The notes under the pieces are model-generated. The model saw only the letters and a list, made by a program, of their open reading frames with translations, did not search any database and was not told the DNA's origin. A program made the position numbers and the translations under genes. Positions 58,204 through 64,000 of a DNA stretch of 64,000 bases are shown in pieces. How positions within the stretch are numbered: position 1 is the stretch's first letter; every line of letters starts with the position of its first letter. The stretch is from positions 355,046 to 419,045 of the forward strand of contig NBZP02000011.1 of assembly GCA_002236755.2 (NCBI GenBank), read 5' to 3'. The DNA is from Dothistroma septosporum (Eukaryota > Ascomycota > Dothideomycetes > Mycosphaerellales > Mycosphaerellaceae).

Positions 58204-58755
58204 ATGTCTTACAACGGAAAGTGTCACTGCGGCCACCACGAGTGGACCGTCGAGCTCAAGGACGACCAGCAGAACCACATCCTCTGCCACTGTGACACCT
58301 GCAAGGTAAAACCAACACGGCCAGACAAAGACCCAGCGTCAAACTGATTTTATCCCTCTCCAGATCCTCGGCGGCGGTGCTTTCACCATGAACCAGATCA
58401 TCCCGAAGAACCAGCTGAAGATCACCAAGGGCGGCGAGCCATCCAAGTACACCTACTATGGTGACTCCGGCAAGGGCGTCAACTGCTACTACTGCCCCAA
58501 GTGCACCACTCACATTTACCGTAAGTTGAGACACCTACGCCGCACAGAAAACCCAAAGGTCCCGGGACATGGAGCTGACGTGCCCGAACCACAGACCACC
58601 AGGAAGTCATGGGCCCAGACACCATTATCGCCCGCACCGCGCTTCTCAAGGACGGCCGCGACAAGTTCGACGTCGGCGCTGAGATCTACGGCAAGGCCAA
58701 GATGAAGTGGGAGAAGGAAATTGCTCAGACGTTTGAGACTCTGCCTCCATCGTAG
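58204..58755 (+). CDS. GFA/CENP-V-like zinc protein
   Basis: Related to glutathione-dependent formaldehyde-activating enzyme (GFA) folds. Exons are 58,204-58,305; 58,364-58,520; 58,595-58,755, giving 139 aa. Introns are 58 and 74 bp. Zinc ligands: C7 and C9 (KCHCG), C28, C30, C33 (CHCDTC), and C75/C78/C81 (CYYCPKC). This is the full CxC...CxCxxC...CxxC set of the family. FTMNQIIPKNQLKITKG and YYGDSGKGVN are typical middle segments. These small proteins are widespread in fungi; true formaldehyde activation is not established for most, so 'GFA family' is the safe name. The splice at HIY-C|AC gives HH and restores the frame. Confidence 0.9.
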
Positions 58756-59066
58756 AGAGTTCGAGCAGCATTGTGTGACTCGAGAGGGCATGAACATATC
58801 ATGCGTACTACAGGAAATATGTACAATTCAAAAGACTGAAAGTCATCACACATTATGTCTCCAAAGATTTCTCCTCGCACCCTGGCCCGTCGAAGCTGTG
58901 ATGGATTCGATAAGAACGTCGACAGCGCGACCCAACAGATAAAGAAATCTCAAGACCATCCGAATCGTAATCAACAGAGAACCCCTCGCATCTTCAACTC
59001 TGTCGCTCTCGCTGTCGATTTACAACTCCGCCAGTACTGCCGGTTCTCACACTTCCATATCGGGAG
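58756..59066. other. Convergent intergenic region
   Basis: 311 bp between the stop codons of the GFA-like gene (+) and the zinc-finger/ankyrin gene (-). No gene was seen; both terminators must be here. Confidence 0.6.
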
Positions 59067-61340
59067 TCACCAATAAGGATACACACTAGTCGTCGTCCTG
59101 CCCGTCGCCCTCGCCGCGTCCCTACTAGCATTGTTTCCATGTCTGATAGCAGCCGCATCCTTCGCATCAAGCATATTACTCTTTGCCTGCAGCGTCAGAA
59201 GCACAGAATCACAACTCGCAATCCTCCGATTGAGCTCCAGCTCTTCCTCTGTAGATGCAGCCTCAAGAACTTGCATGGACCATTGATTCCGCCGCGCCCG
59301 CGCGAGGTCGAGAGCGCTACCTTCAGGTCCGACAGTTCGTACGTCGGCGCCTTCTTTGATGAGGAGGTCGACTACATCCGCCTGTCCTTGGTAGCCTGCT
59401 TCGGCGGCAGCGGAGCAGAGGGCGTTGCCGAATTTCCCGCCTCCTTGGCGCATCTCGCCGCCGTATTCGAGGAGGAGTGATACGATGTCGGGCTTACCCA
59501 TCCAGGCTGCTGTGCTGATGGGGTGGCCGTGTAAACCTCCGGGCTCGTTTGGGTCGGCCGAGTGCATCAGTAATGATCGAACTTTGTTGGCAGGCTTATT
59601 GAAGGTGCCGCTGTTCATCTTGCAGACGGAGCATTTGCCTGTAATATCTTCGTCGACGCGGTGCTCTGCCATACGCCGGGCGATGTAGGTGTGGCCCCAG
59701 AGGGCGACGGTGACGAAGGTCCCCTGGTCCTCGTGGACGATCTTCGAGTCGCCGCCGATTGTGAGTTGCGATTTGACCTTTTGCAAATCGCCGTGCTTGA
59801 CGGCCTTCGCTAGTGATTTGTCGATCGTTTTGCTCCTAGCATCCTTTGCATCTGGGTTGACCTTGCGCCGAAACCGGGAGCCTGCGCTTCCTAACGACAT
59901 TTGCTGGAGTCTCTTTTGTAGGCCTCCAAGATCCATCTTTCCCTCAGAGACATCACAAGGCGCCGTGGCGTAGGTGTTGACGCTGATCGCGAAACTGCAG
60001 AGAGAGCTGCGACGAGAAGTGCCACGTAAGATGTCCGACCAGCGGCCTAGCTTACGTTGTTGCCTCGCCGAAGTGAGGTCGTTGATCTCTGCAATGTAGG
60101 CTTGCAGTTGAGCTTGCTCCCACTCTTGCAGTCGCACGCATAGCCTCACTCGATCAAAGTCAGTGAGTTGGCCAGAAAACATGCCAGTGCTTGGAGGGTG
60201 ATGTCCGGTGCATCGATGAGGGAATTTGAAGCCACAGGTCCCATCTGCGATTACGCTTTGTTGATGTCGCTCGAGGTCTTCCTCGTGTATGAAGTCGATT
60301 TGGCACTCCTTGCACCGGTGTTTGCCCTTGAAATTGTCCAGGTGTCGTCGGAGGTGTCTTACTAATTCTTCAGCATCATCTTCGAAGGCACTGCCGCACA
60401 TTGCGCACATCACAGGCTGCCATGGGTCTACTCCCGGATCGTAGCTGGATATTTTATTCTCCAACATACTCGTGAGCCGCAGGTCTCCAGTAGTGGACCT
60501 TGTCTGTAGCGGAGGAAAGAGCTCGGAGACGTGGTCACTTTCCATGTCCGTATCGCTGCTTCCACCACTTGTTAGTTGCGGCACAGAATCACTACTTGAA
60601 ACCGTGCGCGCGCGTTCGGTCTCGCCCTCCAAGTCCCGAAGCGTGTGTTCTTGCTTCATTATTGCTTGCATGGACCGGCTTCGTCTGGCATGCCTGGCAT
60701 CCATAATACGTTGGGTTGAAGTCTCACTGTACCGGCGAGGTCCACCTTCTTCGGATCTAGCGGTGGCGGAATAGTCAGGCACTGGCAGAGGTCTTGTGGG
60801 TGGTGATGAGCCAGGTGGTCCGAAATCCATGATCGTGGGTGATGCTTTCGCTTTGCCATGGGCGGACGCTTGTGGTATCGGCATTGGAAGACAGTCATCA
60901 ACGGATGGAGTACGGTCACTGCTATGCTCGGATCCGCCAGACAGTATCTCCATTGCCCCGCCAATGTCCGCGTGCTGTTCATTCTGATGTCTTTTGAGAT
61001 CATGTCCACGAGTGAAGTGCTTGCCACAAAGATTGCATGCATGCTTCCTGTCTGGCGGTAGGCCAAGCTGTCTCCTGTGGTGATCCGTCTTCTTGTGTCT
61101 TGCGAGAGCCCGCTTCTCGGTAAATGCCATGTTGCAGTGAGTGCAGTTGAAGCCTGTTCGCTGTCGCTTTGGTGACGGCAAGTAGATGCCAAATTCGGGC
61201 TCGACATCGCTGTCGTCGAGTAGATCATGACTGACGTTGAATCGGACGTCTGAGCACTCTTCGGCAACTGTCTCGAGACGTCCATCATCATGATCTGGGA
61301 CATAGGCCTGGTGAAGTGGGCTGGGGTATCGGGGTTCCAT
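59067..61340 (-). CDS. C2H2 zinc-finger and ankyrin-repeat protein
   Basis: It may be a DNA- or RNA-binding regulator; its target is unknown. It is a single exon of 757 aa from ATG 61,340; the 16 codons above it start with GTG and are excluded. Two classic C2H2 fingers lie at about residues 65-125 (FNCTHCNMAFTEKRALARH and HACNLCGKHFTRGHDLKRH). A low-complexity Ser/Pro/Glu-rich stretch follows. Two more C2H2-like fingers lie at about 310-365 (MCAMCGSAFEDD..HLRRH and HRCKECQIDFIHEEDLERH). The C-terminal third carries ankyrin-like repeats at about 625-715 (HPISTAAWMGKPDIVSLLLEYGG, QADVVDLLIKEGADV, GSALDLARARRN). An extra Cys pair, CSVCKMNSG, lies just before the ankyrin part. The combination is a fungal architecture without a clear named orthologue that I know. 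Confidence 0.85.
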   Translation of the reverse strand: MEPRYPSPLHQAYVPDHDDGRLETVAEECSDVRFNVSHDLLDDSDVEPEFGIYLPSPKRQRTGFNCTHCNMAFTEKRALARHKKTDHHRRQLGLPPDRKHACNLCGKHFTRGHDLKRHQNEQHADIGGAMEILSGGSEHSSDRTPSVDDCLPMPIPQASAHGKAKASPTIMDFGPPGSSPPTRPLPVPDYSATARSEEGGPRRYSETSTQRIMDARHARRSRSMQAIMKQEHTLRDLEGETERARTVSSSDSVPQLTSGGSSDTDMESDHVSELFPPLQTRSTTGDLRLTSMLENKISSYDPGVDPWQPVMCAMCGSAFEDDAEELVRHLRRHLDNFKGKHRCKECQIDFIHEEDLERHQQSVIADGTCGFKFPHRCTGHHPPSTGMFSGQLTDFDRVRLCVRLQEWEQAQLQAYIAEINDLTSARQQRKLGRWSDILRGTSRRSSLCSFAISVNTYATAPCDVSEGKMDLGGLQKRLQQMSLGSAGSRFRRKVNPDAKDARSKTIDKSLAKAVKHGDLQKVKSQLTIGGDSKIVHEDQGTFVTVALWGHTYIARRMAEHRVDEDITGKCSVCKMNSGTFNKPANKVRSLLMHSADPNEPGGLHGHPISTAAWMGKPDIVSLLLEYGGEMRQGGGKFGNALCSAAAEAGYQGQADVVDLLIKEGADVRTVGPEGSALDLARARRNQWSMQVLEAASTEEELELNRRIASCDSVLLTLQAKSNMLDAKDAAAIRHGNNASRDAARATGRTTTSVYPYW

Positions 61341-64000
61341 TGCCGCCGGAATGATCGCGCGCGCGCGCTTGAAGCGGTCGGACGGCACCGCTGTGGTGGT
61401 GCTGGTGGTGGTTGGGTACTTCTTCTACGACTAGATGGGCATGGGCGGTAAGGATATCAGGCTTTCGTGGTATTGGCTTGGAAGACCAGCTCCTCAACTC
61501 TTTCCTGCTCGAATGTTAGCATCTGTGGTCATGCGCGTCCCGTCAGATCGGGCGGCAAACCTTAACTGGTGCCGCCGGGCCCGCACTTCCTTGATGTGAG
61601 TGCTGAGGGTACAGGTCTGCTGATACGCGATAGGAATACCAGCGCAGACAGACGCCGTTTCGAGAGTGTTGGTTGATAGGGACGCGGGTCCGATAGTGCA
61701 CGTATTAATTAATTTGTGACGTGGGTGTGCTTGTCAGCGGGCAGAGGTAGCTGTATACTGGACAGTTTCTTTGACCAGGACGGATGCTCGGCAGCCGCAT
61801 TCTCCAGGAATGCTAGGGCGAGACCTCACGGGCAAGCTTCACGTAGACCGTGTGGCAAAGTTGCGGCCGCGCTGAAATGACACTCGCGGATGGAAGCGTC
61901 AGTGGCTTCGTCCCTGCTTCGGTGCAGAGCCGGATCTGCATTCGACTCACCGCGAAAGGCAGGATAGAGGGCAGCATCCGTTTCAGAAATGTTCTGGATC
62001 TGGCGGCGTGGTCGTTTCAGGTTGACCGTCCTCTCAGGTGCGCCCATGGTCTGCTGCTGCGGCTAGCAGCGTGCCACTGCGGCGAACGATAGAAGATGTG
62101 AAACGCAGCAGCAAGATTACTCAACGGCTATGGTGCTTCCGTAACACACTTTGATGCAGATGCTCAGCGCATGCACTACAATTGGTAATGATGTGAGCTG
62201 TTTCGTGGCTGTGCCGCGACAACATGCCCATCACCAACCCAGCAACTCCGGATACACCAGCATCATACGCGCTGGGTAATCGAATCTGAAACAAGCGCTT
62301 ACTTTCCGCGCGCGCGCGTATGGCGTTCTGGAAGCGCGATAGGGGACCGAAAGGGCAGAGCTCTAGGTGGCCATGCAAGTCATCATGTCGCCATTGGACT
62401 ATGTCTGTCGGGCATCAAGTCCTCGTCCTTGCAATATGCTCCTGTAGCCGTTGTGGCGGTTGAGAATGGTAGGCGTTTAGACTGTAATGCGACTGGCCGA
62501 CCACATGACTGAACTCACGGGGCAAGTGCTGCCAGAGGAATTGAGTTCGAAGACTGAACGCTTCTGGCTACTTGACAACACCGTGTCTTCCATCCGGCGC
62601 CGCAGTCACAGTAGGTCTCGTTGAGCAGATGTCTCCACGTTTGCGCCTTGAAGATGATCGCTAGTTGCACTCCAGTGTGCCCGCGCGAAGCAAACGCGAC
62701 ACCATGGACCAATGACTTGATGATTGCAGGACGAAAGCGGACCTGCACATGGCTCACCACTATCCTCGTCAACCGGCCGCGGCCATGTGTCTCGTCTGCT
62801 CGAGTCACGTGCTCGACCCATGCCTCATTTGCGCGTTCCCGATGGTTCTCTCCCAAGAATCTTCGTGGAGATTCGAGCCTGATGTCAACAGAGGACTGCT
62901 GTTTGTTGCACAAGGTCTCGTGACTTTTCGCGTCCTGAAAGTGCATGAAGGCCGGGAATCTCAGGGAAAGACCACACGATCTTCGATTGTCGGCAACGCT
63001 GCTTGACCCGTGACAAGCCAAAGCATCTCAGACTAGGGCTTGCACACAAATTCATTTTGATGATTGCAAGCGTCTGCCATGGCAAACAACATGTGATGCA
63101 TCAGTCATCCCCCAGTCTCTTGCCGTGCTCCCAGATGCTCACGTCCGACTTCCGGGATGGCTTGCATGAACCAACATCCCACTCCTCACCATCGGAGCAG
63201 TCCGGGCGCACGACGGAAGGGATCACGGAGCCTTCATCAGGGTCGACGATAGCTCAGTACTCTGTAGGCGAGCGTGCCGATGATGGACTGTCTCTAGCCG
63301 ATCTGCCGATAGGAACCGGAGGTCGTGGTAGAAGGTCAGAGAGTAGTACCCAAGCGTACCCAAATCCGAGGCACGACGGCTGTTGCAGCAAAGTTAGATG
63401 CACTCGGGGCGCACGAGAGCGGTGCCGAGAGAGTACATGGCGACTGCTGAGAGACTGGAGCTCGTGCATGATGTCGCAGTAGCGTGCGATACATGTTATG
63501 TCATCGCGATGCAGAGAGCATTTGCGATTTCCGCCGCTGAAAAATCGGAGCGTGGAAGGCGGCGGGTACGACGCGGGGGATGAGGTCATGTGGGGCTTGC
63601 GTCAACAACATACACGTACATTGCACTCGAACGCCAACCGGCAGCCAGACGACGACGGCAATCAGCAGTGTATACAGTGCTTACGTAGCACACAGAGCAA
63701 ACTGCTGGAGGAATGCGTCGCCAGTCACTGCCTGCGCCGTGGACGTGCAAGCATCGCATAAGCACGCTGTCACCCAGGGAGAGCTCCCACAGCTCATTCG
63801 CATTGACCCCACCATTTACGACGAGCTGGCAAGACACACCCTTGGTGGGACGCCAATAAAGCCTTTCCAGACCGTGCAGTCGTGCAGTTATAAGCTGGTA
63901 GTCTATCGGACACGTCGTTTTCCCTGCCCTTCAAAATACTTTTTCAAGCCTCACCGCCGTTGAATTTTCACACTCATCCTCCCACAATCGACCATACTCC
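61341..64000. other. Right-end stretch without a convincing gene
   Basis: The longest ATG-initiated candidate is on the minus strand at 62,515-62,946 (143 codons) with no recognisable domain. Plus-strand frames at 63,003-63,482 and 63,580-63,963 also lack features. The CT-rich, ATG-free end (about 63,900-64,000) resembles a fungal 5' leader, so a plus-strand gene may start just beyond the window. Confidence 0.5.
62515..62946 (-). CDS. Uncertain hypothetical ORF
   Basis: 143 codons from ATG 62,946 (MHFQDAKSHETLCNKQQSSV). Composition is protein-like, but no domain, signal or family feature is recognisable, and a plus-strand frame overlaps most of it. It is listed because it is the only ATG-started frame of this length in the right end. 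It may be spurious. Confidence 0.15.
   Translation of the reverse strand: MHFQDAKSHETLCNKQQSSVDIRLESPRRFLGENHRERANEAWVEHVTRADETHGRGRLTRIVVSHVQVRFRPAIIKSLVHGVAFASRGHTGVQLAIIFKAQTWRHLLNETYCDCGAGWKTRCCQVARSVQSSNSIPLAALAP

Overview
The window reads as a nuclear segment of a filamentous ascomycete, most plausibly a Dothideomycete (inference). The supporting signs are short introns (mostly 48-75 bp) with fungal splice sites, Zn2Cys6, HET, FYVE-RING and vacuolar protein families, and a block of transposon relics with the scars of repeat-induced point mutation (RIP). No bacterial-type operons, CRISPR arrays, rRNA or tRNA genes were seen.

Layout. Positions 1 to about 15,560 are an AT-rich, gene-free RIP island. 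CA and TG dinucleotides are visibly scarce and TA is in excess, so every old reading frame is full of TAG/TAA. Within it I recognise a Plavaka-like DNA transposase relic, a Tc1/mariner transposase relic, the gag-to-reverse-transcriptase part of a Ty3/gypsy element on the minus strand, and a Ty1/copia relic on the plus strand. The composition changes abruptly near 15.55-15.65 kb to ordinary DNA. About 3 kb without a convincing gene follows; it carries three tandem-repeat arrays.

The gene-bearing part (18.4-64 kb) holds 14 intact-looking protein genes. In order they are: an HMT1-type vacuolar ABC transporter (+), a SAM-dependent methyltransferase with six exons (+), a PHO8-type vacuolar alkaline phosphatase (-), a glycine-zipper protein (-), a HET-domain protein (+), a WD40 protein (-), a single-pass membrane protein with a PPPY motif (-), MTC1 (-), a FYVE/UBZ4-like/RING protein (-), a Zn2Cys6 transcription factor (-), a secreted glutaminase GtaA-like protein (-), RIB7 of riboflavin synthesis (+), a GFA/CENP-V-like zinc protein (+) and a C2H2 zinc-finger/ankyrin protein (-). 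For the multi-exon genes the intron positions were worked out by hand, and every spliced length is a multiple of three.

Two broken genes lie among them: a gamma-glutamylcyclotransferase-like relic (31.1-32.0 kb) and a HET-domain relic (41.4-42.6 kb). Each is one uninterrupted frame broken only by stop codons, without frameshifts. They are the most interesting features outside the RIP island.

The genes do not form an evident biosynthetic cluster. They are housekeeping and trafficking functions (two vacuolar membrane proteins, an endosomal FYVE-RING protein, riboflavin synthesis) mixed with accessory HET genes next to a heterochromatin-like repeat block. I did not find a clear new multi-gene system.
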